Source of the DNA: Lentisphaerota bacterium
GTDB lineage: Bacteria > Verrucomicrobiota > Kiritimatiellia > UBA8416 > JAFGTH01
NCBI GenBank assembly: GCA_016934225.1
Contig: JAFGTH010000048.1
Span: 1-15,890 of the forward strand
Direction of reading: 5' to 3'
Length of the DNA: 15,890 bases
Below the pieces are notes generated by a model. That model worked only from the letters and a program-made list of their open reading frames with translations, made no database searches and was not told the DNA's origin. A program made the translations under genes and the position numbers. Position 1 is the first letter of the stretch, and every line of letters begins with the position of its first letter. Positions 7,104 through 14,209 of this stretch are shown piece after piece.

Positions 7104-8129
7104 ATGAAACGTTCCGTTTCCAATAATCGCAAGCACGTCATCAATATTAACGGCAGAAGAGATCTTGTTGTTGAAGGCGGTATGTCTCTGTTCGAGACTC
7201 TCAAGCGGGAACAGATATTCTTGCCAAGCGCCTGCGGCGGCCGCGGCAAATGCGGCCTTTGCAGACTCAAAGTAATCAGCGGCGGCGGCCCATCAAACCA
7301 AATAGAAAAATCTCATCTCAGCGCAAAAGAATCGGTCGAGGGGGTTCGGCTCTCATGCCAGGTCAAGGTCGAGAACGATATCCGAATAGAAATTCCGCCA
7401 GAACTCTTGTCCATAAGAGAACACACCGCCATTTGCACAAGGATCACAGACCTTACGCACGACATAAAGGAATTCAGGCTTGAACTGAATAAAAACGACG
7501 AATTCAAGTACGTGCCCGGTCAGTACATTCAACTGCGTTGTCCGAAATATAATGGCAACGAAGAAGTCTACCGCGCTTATTCTATTTCTTCGAATCCAAT
7601 GGATCGTAACGCTATAGAACTGATGATTCGGTTGACGCCAAATGGCATATGCACTACATGGTGTTTCAACTACCTCAAGGAAGGCGATATCGTGCAGTTC
7701 GAGGGCCCTCACGGAAATTTTTGCCTTTCAGACACAGACGCACCGATTGTTTTTGTCGCGGGCGGATCCGGCATGGCTCCAATTAAATGTATGCTGCATC
7801 ACATGAAAAACACCGGCAACAATAGAAAGGCAACATTCTTTTTCGGATTAAATCTTGCGAACGAACTCTTTGCAGCCGACTTAATGAAACAATTCGAACG
7901 CGATTTGCCGAATTTCTCCTTTGTGCCTGTAATTGCACAACCGGAAAATCAGTCGCATTGGACAGGCGAAACGGGCCTGGTAACCGAAGCTCTTAAACGC
8001 AATCTGAAAGACGCGTCTCTGCATGAGGCTTACCTCTGTGGAAGTCCGGGAATGATAGACGCTGCAATTATTACATTAACAGAGCTTGGCATACCGAAAG
8101 GAAAAATTTTCTATGACCGATTCGCATAA
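7104..8129 (+). CDS. Soluble NqrF-like ferredoxin/FAD/NAD(P)H oxidoreductase
   Basis: 341 residues in three domains. An N-terminal plant-type 2Fe-2S ferredoxin domain (about 10-98) has the ligands Cys44, Cys50 and Cys53 (CGGRGKCGLC) and Cys85. An FAD-binding barrel (about 105-205) carries RAYSISS at 157-163. An NAD(P)-binding domain (about 212-341) has GGSGMAP at 220-226 and CGSPGM at 312-317. It moves electrons from NAD(P)H through FAD to the iron-sulfur cluster and on to a partner. Unlike true NqrF it has no N-terminal membrane helix, so it is soluble, and no other Nqr subunits are nearby. This resembles reductase components of oxygenases or of reductive activation systems. Its last 17 bases overlap the next gene, whose product is a likely partner. 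No clear ribosome binding site is seen before the ATG. Confidence 0.9.
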   Translation: MKRSVSNNRKHVININGRRDLVVEGGMSLFETLKREQIFLPSACGGRGKCGLCRLKVISGGGPSNQIEKSHLSAKESVEGVRLSCQVKVENDIRIEIPPELLSIREHTAICTRITDLTHDIKEFRLELNKNDEFKYVPGQYIQLRCPKYNGNEEVYRAYSISSNPMDRNAIELMIRLTPNGICTTWCFNYLKEGDIVQFEGPHGNFCLSDTDAPIVFVAGGSGMAPIKCMLHHMKNTGNNRKATFFFGLNLANELFAADLMKQFERDLPNFSFVPVIAQPENQSHWTGETGLVTEALKRNLKDASLHEAYLCGSPGMIDAAIITLTELGIPKGKIFYDRFA

Positions 8130-8589
8130 AATAAAACAACCGCCCGATACACAAGAACTCGATTCAATACTTCGATCTTCCAAACTTGTATCGGGAGGTT
8201 TCATGGGCACCGACCAACGTTCTTACGAAAAAGTAATTCAATCGGACGCAGCAGACATTGCGTGTACAGGCAAAACAATAACTGATATTGTGGCTCGCAT
8301 GCGTGACATCAGCGCCCTGGCAGAACGCGGTCTTGGAGCGAACGTGACAATCAACGAAAATATTCAGGCGTCCGCAACTGATACCAGGGGGAAAATTCCG
8401 TGCCCCTGGCAACATCCTGGTCTGTTCAAAAAAACCGTTACCACGGTGAAGCGTCTGAATGCCGACACGATCTTACATTGGTCGGATTTGAGCATTCATC
8501 TAATTGAGAAACACGGGTTTTTCCAGGGCTACGGTTCGCCGTTTCGGTTGGCTCCAAAGGAACTTGTTCAAATTATTTTCCCGGCATAA
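8113..8589 (+). CDS. Conserved-looking protein of unknown family with Cys/His motifs
   Basis: 158 residues from the ATG at 8113, with AAAGGA about 10 bases upstream; a start at 8086 is less likely because it lies deep inside the reductase gene. No family is recognised. No signal peptide or membrane segment is seen. Visible motifs are SGGFMGTDQRS (27-37), RGKIPCPWQHPG (92-103; Cys97, His101), and LHWSDLSIHLIEKHGFFQG (121-139; His122, His129, His134). These read like a metal or cofactor site. It overlaps the upstream 2Fe-2S/FAD reductase by 17 bases, so translation is probably coupled and the reductase may supply electrons to this protein or its substrate. It is transcribed toward the metal-transport operon and ends 79 bases from it. 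Function is unknown. Confidence 0.75.
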   Translation: MTDSHKIKQPPDTQELDSILRSSKLVSGGFMGTDQRSYEKVIQSDAADIACTGKTITDIVARMRDISALAERGLGANVTINENIQASATDTRGKIPCPWQHPGLFKKTVTTVKRLNADTILHWSDLSIHLIEKHGFFQGYGSPFRLAPKELVQIIFPA

Positions 8590-8668
8590 AAAATCGGGGA
8601 CATAAGCAAAACATCCGATAGTTGGAGAACTTGCAACCCCACCGCACGAACAAGATGCGCAATCAGCG

Positions 8669-10174
8669 CTATGTTTTCACACGTATGGAAGGCGGTTGCC
8701 GTTTCGTGGCCCCAATGTAGTAGAAACCTTCTTCATCCGTGAAGCAATCAATACCAAACCCGGCATTGGAAAGCAGCAGCCGCATTTCCGGTTTGTTCGG
8801 CAGGTGATCATGCATAACACATTTATGCTTACTATGATGATCGTTGATCTTTTCGGAGGAGTCGAAATGCGCAATCACCAGTTTTCCATTCGGTTTCAGC
8901 GCCCTGTAAAGCACGGCAAGAGACTCAGGTTTGCGATGAAAATGCGGAAAACATGAAAAGCAGAAAGCGGCGTCGAAATATGCTTCCGGCGTTTTCAATT
9001 TATCAATACTGGACACGGTGAACGTCACTCGAGAATCGGTGTGTAAACTCCGATTCACCTCGATCATTTTCTCGGCATAGTCCACCTCATGAAGTTTTCC
9101 GGACGGACCAATGCGTTCAAGAATATATGGAACCATCACACCGCTACCGCAACCCACATCAAGAATAGTATCTCCGGGTCTCAGCGCCGTAAGCGAAAAG
9201 AGTCTATCGAACTCCTTGTCGTAACGGGTATAAGTTCCATTGTCTTGATCCTTGTACCACATATCAAGCCACTGCCCTGCTCGCTCATTAAAAAACTCAC
9301 GCCTGCTGATATCAACATGCGAAGAGTTTCTGTCCGATTTTTGGGAATGAGAATATAGTTTCCAGACATCAGACTGTCTTTTTGCCGATACCGCGAATGC
9401 AATGAGGTATATGCCTGACGAACAAAGCACAATAACAGCTCCAGCCGGAACGTCGAAACGGTATGAGACATAGAGCCCGGCAAAACATGAGGCTATTCCA
9501 AATAGAACCGAAAACAGAAACATCGTCTTGAGCCGGTAAGTAAGCTGACGCGCCGCGCCAGCAGGGTTGACCAACAAAGCAAAGATCAAAAGTCCGCCCA
9601 CGATGTCGAGACTCGCGCTGATAAGCAAACCCGCCAATAGAATTACACCATAGTAGAATACTTTCTCTGGAATTCCACTTGCAGCAGCAACTTCACGGTT
9701 GAACAACACAGCGGAGATTTCCTTGAAAAAGACGACCAAGAGCGCCACCGTCGTCGAGAAGATAACAGCGAGGATTGTAATCTCTTTTCTAGATATCGTC
9801 AGGATATTGCCCCATATCAGATTCAATGCCTCGCTTTTCGGTCCGGGAATACGTGCAAGCAAGAGAAAAGCCAGGCCCATAGTGGCCGAAAAAATGACCG
9901 CCAGCGCGTTGTTTGAGGAAGAACCGGCCTTGTCCGACAAGGGGCCGACGATCAAGCCGGACAATGCGCACGCCACAATCGCGCCTATAAACGGATCAAA
10001 CCCGCACAATAGACCAATAATTGCCCCCAAAAAAGCCGAATGAGACATGCTGATACCCAGGAACGGAATATCCATAAGGGTCACAAAAACACCGATGATG
10101 GAAAGACCTCCGCCGCCCAACACACAGGCCAGCACTGCGTTCCGGAAGAATTCGTGCTGCCAAAGCTCGGTCAT
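8669..10174 (-). CDS. znuB: ABC-3 metal permease fused to SAM-dependent methyltransferase
   Basis: One 501-residue reading frame holds two complete domains. Residues 1-262 are a ZnuB/TroC-like (ABC-3) permease with about eight membrane segments and conserved features such as GISMSHSAFLGAIIG (40-54), LDIVGGLLIFALLVNPAGAA (189-208) and VPAGAVIVL (242-250). A hydrophilic linker follows (263-290). Residues 291-501 form a class I methyltransferase: FFNERAGQW (294-302), motif I ILDVGCGSG (337-345), the acidic motif II EVDYAEKM (363-370) and KPNGKLVIAHFD (427-438). A His/Cys-rich stretch HHSKHKCVMHDH (446-457) sits near the end. Normal ABC-3 permeases stop at about 265-280 residues. The methyltransferase would face the cytoplasm. 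The start overlaps the znuC stop by 4 bases (ATGA). What is methylated is unknown; a cytoplasmic metallophore, cofactor or protein are possible. Confidence 0.88.
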   Translation of the reverse strand: MTELWQHEFFRNAVLACVLGGGGLSIIGVFVTLMDIPFLGISMSHSAFLGAIIGLLCGFDPFIGAIVACALSGLIVGPLSDKAGSSSNNALAVIFSATMGLAFLLLARIPGPKSEALNLIWGNILTISRKEITILAVIFSTTVALLVVFFKEISAVLFNREVAAASGIPEKVFYYGVILLAGLLISASLDIVGGLLIFALLVNPAGAARQLTYRLKTMFLFSVLFGIASCFAGLYVSYRFDVPAGAVIVLCSSGIYLIAFAVSAKRQSDVWKLYSHSQKSDRNSSHVDISRREFFNERAGQWLDMWYKDQDNGTYTRYDKEFDRLFSLTALRPGDTILDVGCGSGVMVPYILERIGPSGKLHEVDYAEKMIEVNRSLHTDSRVTFTVSSIDKLKTPEAYFDAAFCFSCFPHFHRKPESLAVLYRALKPNGKLVIAHFDSSEKINDHHSKHKCVMHDHLPNKPEMRLLLSNAGFGIDCFTDEEGFYYIGATKRQPPSIRVKT

Positions 10175-10953
10175 GCAGACCCCCTTTCGCGCGAAAACTC
10201 CGTCATAAGCTCTTGAAAAATCGCCATGTCCTGTTGCTTGTAAACGTGGGCAAGATTGTCTTCGGTAAAGACGTCTCGGAACCCGCCGTCAAACACAATT
10301 CGCGCTTCATCAATAATGAGAGCACGCGTACATTTCTCCGGCAACGACTTCAGGTCATGCATTACGATCAACGTAGTAAGATTTCGCTCAAGATGAATTC
10401 TGCTGATCAGGTTAAGACATTCGTGTTGCGCTCCAAGGTCAAGATTGCTGGTTGGCTCGTCCAGTAACATGAGATCGGGCGCCTGGCACAAAGCGCGTGC
10501 AATCTGAACCTTCTGCAATTCGCCGCCCGAAAGATGCCCGATGGGTCGTTCGGCAAGACTGTCTATACCGATATCGGCCATTGCCTTTTCAATCGCGTTG
10601 CGATCAACATCGCCGAGTCGTTTACCGAGCCCCACAAGACCGAACCGTCCCATAGACACCACGTCGCGCACTGTCATCGGCATTTTAAAGTCAATAGACA
10701 TTGCTTGCGGCACATACCCAATGCGCTTTCGGAGCTGCCGATAGTTTGATCCTGTTTGGCCAAAGACGCTCATCGTTCCAATCGCAGGTTGCAAAAACCC
10801 CATGACAGTTCTCAGGAAGGTCGTTTTCCCCGATCCGTTTGCGCCGATCAATGCGACCAATTCACCTTGATCCAGAATAAGCGAAACATGATCGAGTACT
10901 GTCCGTCCACCGCGCCGGACGCAAACATTGTCAAGTTCAAGGATGGCGGACAT
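10171..10953 (-). CDS. znuC: Zinc/manganese-type ABC transporter ATP-binding protein
   Basis: 260 residues with every ABC ATPase hallmark: Walker A GANGSGKT (37-44), Q-loop Gln83 in GYVPQ, signature LSGGE (141-145), Walker B LMLLDEP (161-167), D-loop SNLD (169-172) and switch His199 in VMHDL. The segment MSIDFKMPMTVRDVV (85-99) is characteristic of the metal (ZnuC/MntB) branch. It powers metal import through the permease encoded next, whose start overlaps its stop. It lies 81 bases downstream of the binding-protein gene in a spacer that can fold as a hairpin. Metal specificity among Zn, Mn and Fe cannot be read from the ATPase alone. Confidence 0.93.
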   Translation of the reverse strand: MSAILELDNVCVRRGGRTVLDHVSLILDQGELVALIGANGSGKTTFLRTVMGFLQPAIGTMSVFGQTGSNYRQLRKRIGYVPQAMSIDFKMPMTVRDVVSMGRFGLVGLGKRLGDVDRNAIEKAMADIGIDSLAERPIGHLSGGELQKVQIARALCQAPDLMLLDEPTSNLDLGAQHECLNLISRIHLERNLTTLIVMHDLKSLPEKCTRALIIDEARIVFDGGFRDVFTEDNLAHVYKQQDMAIFQELMTEFSRERGSA

Positions 10954-10962
10954 GGAATTAAA

Positions 10963-11015
10963 CCCCGATAATAGCGCAAAACAGAACTGTATGTTTTGAT
11001 TTAATGACTGCGGGG
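10963..11015 (-). other. Nested inverted repeat between binding-protein and ATPase genes
   Basis: An outer pair CCCCG (10963-10967) / CGGGG (11011-11015) encloses an inner pair CAAAACA (10977-10983) / TGTTTTG (10992-10998) with an 8-base loop. In the minus-strand transcript the outer arm CGGGG is followed by UUUAAUUCC and then the znuC AUG. The structure could slow decay, cause partial termination, or mask the weak G-rich ribosome binding region of znuC, giving more binding protein than transporter. These roles are inferred. Confidence 0.4.
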
Positions 11016-11034
11016 CGCTGCATTCGATTCGTCT

Positions 11035-11946
11035 TCACTCGACCTTTCCCTCTCGTCCTGCCAGCGCTTCAAGAATTGCGTTGCAGTTATGGTCTAATGT
11101 TCTGATATAAGGATATTTATCAGTCTCAGTCGAATCGCTCTCCGGAAAGTTGGACAAGAGAGCCATCGGCACATCAAGTTCGCGCGCAATAGTACGCCCC
11201 ATTTTACCGCCGCTCTGTTTATTGTCTATGACAAGTCTTGCGCGTAATTTCCGACTTTGAGCGACAATCCGGTGCAAGGCGCTGACAGAAACATCCTCGT
11301 CGCGCGCAAATTTGGCAACCACTTTGAATCCGAACCATTCTGCAAGATCGCGGTTCATATCCGAACATGTAACAGGTATTCCCTTGTACTTAGCAAGACG
11401 CATCTTTGCCGCATTTGCTTTTTGGGCAATAATCTGATTGTATGCGTCTGCATTGCGTGACATTTCAATATTCATTCGCGGCGATGTCTCAGACAGAATG
11501 GAAACAACGCGCTGAACAGCCTGCGTGTGAATATCCGGTATCATCCAATTTCCGCTTACATTAGCCCGGACAACCTTTGTTCTCGGGTAAAATTCAATGT
11601 CGCCCAGGAACCGTTCGAAACCGTGATAGAGCAGAATGTCGGCGTTCATCAGTTTGTGAACTTCACCGGGCGTCAGATCAAAGTGTCCGGGACACATGCC
11701 GAACGGAACGATTGTATGCACGTCAGCGTCCTGCCCTGCCACGGCCGTAACCACCGAGCTAAGCAATGTTGTTGTGCATGTCACGAGTATTTTTCGCTCA
11801 ACCGCTGTGGCGCCGGCATGGTCTGTGCCTTTGACTGTTGAACCGAACAACAGTCCAACAACCACGAGAAAAGACAGCGACCGTACGGAATACGGCCCGC
11901 GCACTGTGCCCGTAATCATTTGGGATGAAGCTCTTTTTTGCCGCAC
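11035..11946 (-). CDS. znuA: ZnuA-like periplasmic metal-binding protein (atypical ligands)
   Basis: 303 residues from a GTG at 11946, with AGGA five bases upstream; an ATG at 11919 is the alternative. A long basic n-region leads to the hydrophobic signal segment SLSFLVVVGLLFGSTVKG (23-40). The mature part has the cluster A-I fold of metal ABC binding proteins: ILVTCTTTLLSSVVTAVAG (53-71), VPFGMCPGHFDLTPGEV (80-96, ligand candidates Cys85 and His88), LLYHGFERFLGD (105-116, His108) and a long linking helix. Where typical ZnuA has a third histidine in a SHDAF-like motif, this protein has CSDMNRDL (194-201), and the usual final Asp site reads LSNFP (264-268). There is no acidic His-rich loop. 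It binds a metal in the periplasm and delivers it to the ZnuC/ZnuB transporter, but the metal may not be zinc. It starts 9 bases after the receptor gene. Confidence 0.85.
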   Translation of the reverse strand: MRQKRASSQMITGTVRGPYSVRSLSFLVVVGLLFGSTVKGTDHAGATAVERKILVTCTTTLLSSVVTAVAGQDADVHTIVPFGMCPGHFDLTPGEVHKLMNADILLYHGFERFLGDIEFYPRTKVVRANVSGNWMIPDIHTQAVQRVVSILSETSPRMNIEMSRNADAYNQIIAQKANAAKMRLAKYKGIPVTCSDMNRDLAEWFGFKVVAKFARDEDVSVSALHRIVAQSRKLRARLVIDNKQSGGKMGRTIARELDVPMALLSNFPESDSTETDKYPYIRTLDHNCNAILEALAGREGKVE

Positions 11947-11955
11947 ACAATATTC

Positions 11956-13884
11956 CTATATTTGCGCCTTGACACCCATAGAGACGGTCGTGCCCGGCAT
12001 TGGGTAACCGGGAATCTGTTCGTAGTTTTCGTCGAGTAAATTCTCTATGCCCGCAAAAACCTCGATGTTTCGACCAGCCCGGTATGTTCCTTTCAGTCCG
12101 AACACAACAAAATCGTCAACCTTCAAAATATCACCGCCTGCGAGCAGGTCGCTGTCATAAAGTCCCGCTACATATTCGCCTTCAAGCGATACGGCGATAC
12201 TGCCGATACGATAACCTAAGACGGCGTTGACCACATGTTCCGGTTTGCCTTCGCGATGGATATTTGGATTATCCGCCGGGCCGTCTTCGATATCTGTATA
12301 AGTGTAATGAACCGTGATATTCAAGTCATCAACCGGTTGAACCTCCAACCCAACTTCTATGCCTTGAATAATAAATTCGCCCGAATTCTGGTTGATGGTC
12401 ATTGGAGGCGGAGCGTCATTGGGGACCGTCTCAATAAAATTCTCTACGTTCATGTAGAAGGGGTTCACAAAGGCGCTCAAGCCGGGGGCAAGGATGTGGG
12501 TTAAAGCGACCTCATAACTCCATACTTCTTCCGGATTCAGATTCTCATTATGCGCCGGGAACAAGTGCAACTCGCTAAATCTCGGCTGACGAAAACCCTT
12601 TGCGATTTTGGCGCGCGCTGTCGTCGCTTCGGTCGCATGGCACAAAAGTCCAATCTGCGGCAACGCTTCCCATGCCTCGGCATGATCGTCCCAATGCCCA
12701 CGCAAACCAAGTGTTTGTATCCATCTTGACTTCGTGAATTCGTTGAACGCAAAAATGTCGTGGTTATTGCGTTCATAGGGGCCAAAATCCATGAATCGCG
12801 CCGGCATATTGGCCTGCGCCCATGTCGTCCAGTCATCCTGCGGTTCAGCCCACTGGTGCTTAAACTCGTAACCGGCGGTTAAAGTATCTTTCGTATTCCC
12901 CTGCTCGTAAATGTCACGTGCGTAATATGTCAAAACTCCAAGAGTGCGGTCTTTTGAGTGCCAGTAATCGTCAATGGAAGGCATGTTGAATTCATGCTCG
13001 CCCTCGTTGTGGTAAATGGTAATTAGAAATTTCGAATTGTCCCATTTGCCGATCAGGTCCGCATCCCAGGAATATCGCACGTATGCCATTTCGTCATTGT
13101 TCGTGTAAGGAGCGTTTTCCGGTCCCGGATCGCGAGCGGTGTCATCAAAATACTGAGCTGAGAATTCCAGTCGCCAGACATCATTTAACTCATATCCTGT
13201 GCGTAACGACAAGAAATCCGCGTTATAAGCCGAATTGTCTCTATAACCATCGGTTTCCTTGCGATCATATGTAATGTAATAATCGAAAGCGCCAATATGA
13301 CCGCCATGGCGCAGGACGCCATGCAGCGTTTCGTAACTGCCATACGAAAGAACAACACTGGATTCGTAGCCTGGGTCTAACAAGCGGCGAGTGATAATGT
13401 TCACTACACCGCCCATCGCATCGGTGCCGTATAGAACGCTTTCAGGCCCTCTAATTACTTCAATACGTTCGACATTCGCAAGCGGAAGCGTCTGCGCGAC
13501 AGTGCAGCCGAAGAGCGACATCTTTTCCGGCCGACCGTCAATAAGGGTCTGAATTCGCCGCAGGTTAGAGCCCAGCCCGCGGATCTCGATATCCTGCCGC
13601 CCGTAAATTGCGTCACGCCGAATATACACGCTTGGCAGATATCCGATTACATCCATAACATAGTTCGCGTTGGATTTCTCAATTTCCGCCGAGTCAATCA
13701 CGCTTACGGCTGAAGTAATATCCGTCACTTTCCGCTCGATCGCCGTAGCAGTAACAACAACCTCCTGCATGTCGAAAGGTTCTCCGGATCCGGTCTTCTC
13801 CGGCTCGGCGGCTGAAACCATCCCCACACATAAAACCACCGGCAGAAAACAAACCGCAATTCCGCTTGCTTTTTCGAGTTTCAT
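11956..13884 (-). CDS. TonB-dependent outer-membrane receptor of the metal-uptake operon
   Basis: 642 residues from the ATG at 13884, fixed by an excellent AAGGAGG (13892-13898) 7 bases upstream. The signal peptide is about residues 1-26 (hydrophobic AVCFLPVVLCVGMVSA). The TonB box MQEVVVTATAIER is at 39-51. The plug (about 55-168) includes IEIRGLGSNLRRIQTLIDGRP and VERIEVIRGPESVLYGTDAMGGVVNIIT, conserved in BtuB/CirA-like receptors. The barrel follows and contains GFRQPRFSELHLFPAHNENLNPE-like interior repeats and the near-terminal ENLLDENYEQIPGYPMPG. It is the first gene of the operon with the znuACB-like genes, so it likely imports the metal, or a metal-chelate, that the ABC system then takes up. 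ZnuD-type zinc receptors are a known parallel. The final residue is Ile, where Phe or Trp is usual. Confidence 0.92.
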   Translation of the reverse strand: MKLEKASGIAVCFLPVVLCVGMVSAAEPEKTGSGEPFDMQEVVVTATAIERKVTDITSAVSVIDSAEIEKSNANYVMDVIGYLPSVYIRRDAIYGRQDIEIRGLGSNLRRIQTLIDGRPEKMSLFGCTVAQTLPLANVERIEVIRGPESVLYGTDAMGGVVNIITRRLLDPGYESSVVLSYGSYETLHGVLRHGGHIGAFDYYITYDRKETDGYRDNSAYNADFLSLRTGYELNDVWRLEFSAQYFDDTARDPGPENAPYTNNDEMAYVRYSWDADLIGKWDNSKFLITIYHNEGEHEFNMPSIDDYWHSKDRTLGVLTYYARDIYEQGNTKDTLTAGYEFKHQWAEPQDDWTTWAQANMPARFMDFGPYERNNHDIFAFNEFTKSRWIQTLGLRGHWDDHAEAWEALPQIGLLCHATEATTARAKIAKGFRQPRFSELHLFPAHNENLNPEEVWSYEVALTHILAPGLSAFVNPFYMNVENFIETVPNDAPPPMTINQNSGEFIIQGIEVGLEVQPVDDLNITVHYTYTDIEDGPADNPNIHREGKPEHVVNAVLGYRIGSIAVSLEGEYVAGLYDSDLLAGGDILKVDDFVVFGLKGTYRAGRNIEVFAGIENLLDENYEQIPGYPMPGTTVSMGVKAQI

Positions 13885-13899
13885 TACCAATCCTCCTTC

Positions 13900-13926
13900 G
13901 TGTTACATGTTGGAAAAACGTAACAC
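13900..13926. promoter_or_regulatory. 7+7 inverted repeat over the metal-operon start region, candidate metalloregulator site
   Basis: GTGTTAC (13900-13906) and GTAACAC (13920-13926) are perfect reverse complements with a 13-base centre. They lie between the predicted -10 and the ribosome binding site of the receptor gene, where a repressor such as a Zur or MntR protein would block transcription. The half-site TGTTAC is reminiscent of, but not identical to, TGTTATA-type Zur half-sites. In RNA it could also form a hairpin. Confidence 0.45.
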
Positions 13927-13952
13927 TATTATTACGACAGGATACCGGTCAA
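13926..13952 (-). promoter_or_regulatory. Sigma-70-like promoter for the metal-uptake operon
   Basis: On the minus strand TTGACC (13947-13952) serves as a -35. Possible -10 elements are TAATAG (13926-13931, 15-base spacer) or ATAGTG (13924-13929, 17-base spacer). It lies about 45-60 bases upstream of the receptor ATG, with the inverted repeat at 13900-13926 over the start region. Confidence 0.45.
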
Positions 13953-14209
13953 GAATTTTTTGCCGCTTGTTGCTCAACTGTTTCTCGTTTCGATGTCGTT
14001 CTTACTGGACGCAATAACGAGAAACCGAAAGTTGAAGCCGGGGAAAGACAGCATCGTCTCGTCTATGCCGAACCCCGTATAAGCAGGAAGGCTTGTTGTG
14101 ACAGCATTCGGACAATATTCCTTCCGCTTACGACTTTATCTGATCGCTGTCCGTAAGCCGTGACGCGGACGCATTATGCAAACGGAATCGGAATATGGCC
14201 AACGTTTGA
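13953..14209. other. Non-coding, hairpin-rich stretch between lipoprotein gene and metal operon
   Basis: No gene is supported. Two inverted repeats stand out. GTTTCTCGTT (13980-13989) pairs perfectly with AACGAGAAAC (14016-14025) across a 26-base loop, and an outer TCAAC/GTTGA pair extends the stem with unequal spacers. GCTTACG (14126-14132) pairs with CGTAAGC (14152-14158). Neither is followed by a T-run on either strand, so they are not classic terminators. No B12-box-like motif of a cobalamin riboswitch was found. Confidence 0.5.

Noticed and set aside
7104..8129. Subunit F of a Na+-translocating NADH:quinone reductase
   Set aside because: Domain order matches, but there is no N-terminal membrane helix and no nqrA-E genes are adjacent, so a soluble reductase is the better call.
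8590..8668. Terminator between convergent genes (ATCGG/CCGAT arms)
   Set aside because: The arms are only 5 bases with a 17-base loop and no T-run follows on either strand.
13972..14034. Integron attC site
   Set aside because: One end only approximates the GTTRRRY core, the spacers between paired arms are unequal, and no integrase or cassette array is present. Kept only as a stem-loop.
14047..14107. 8-base direct repeat GACAGCAT
   Set aside because: Two copies of 8 bases, 53 apart, are easily explained by chance and match no other feature.
13891..14209. Cobalamin riboswitch upstream of the TonB-dependent receptor
   Set aside because: No B12-box-like GCCACTG core or other conserved riboswitch segment is visible on the minus strand, and the operon carries a metal ABC system in place of BtuCD.
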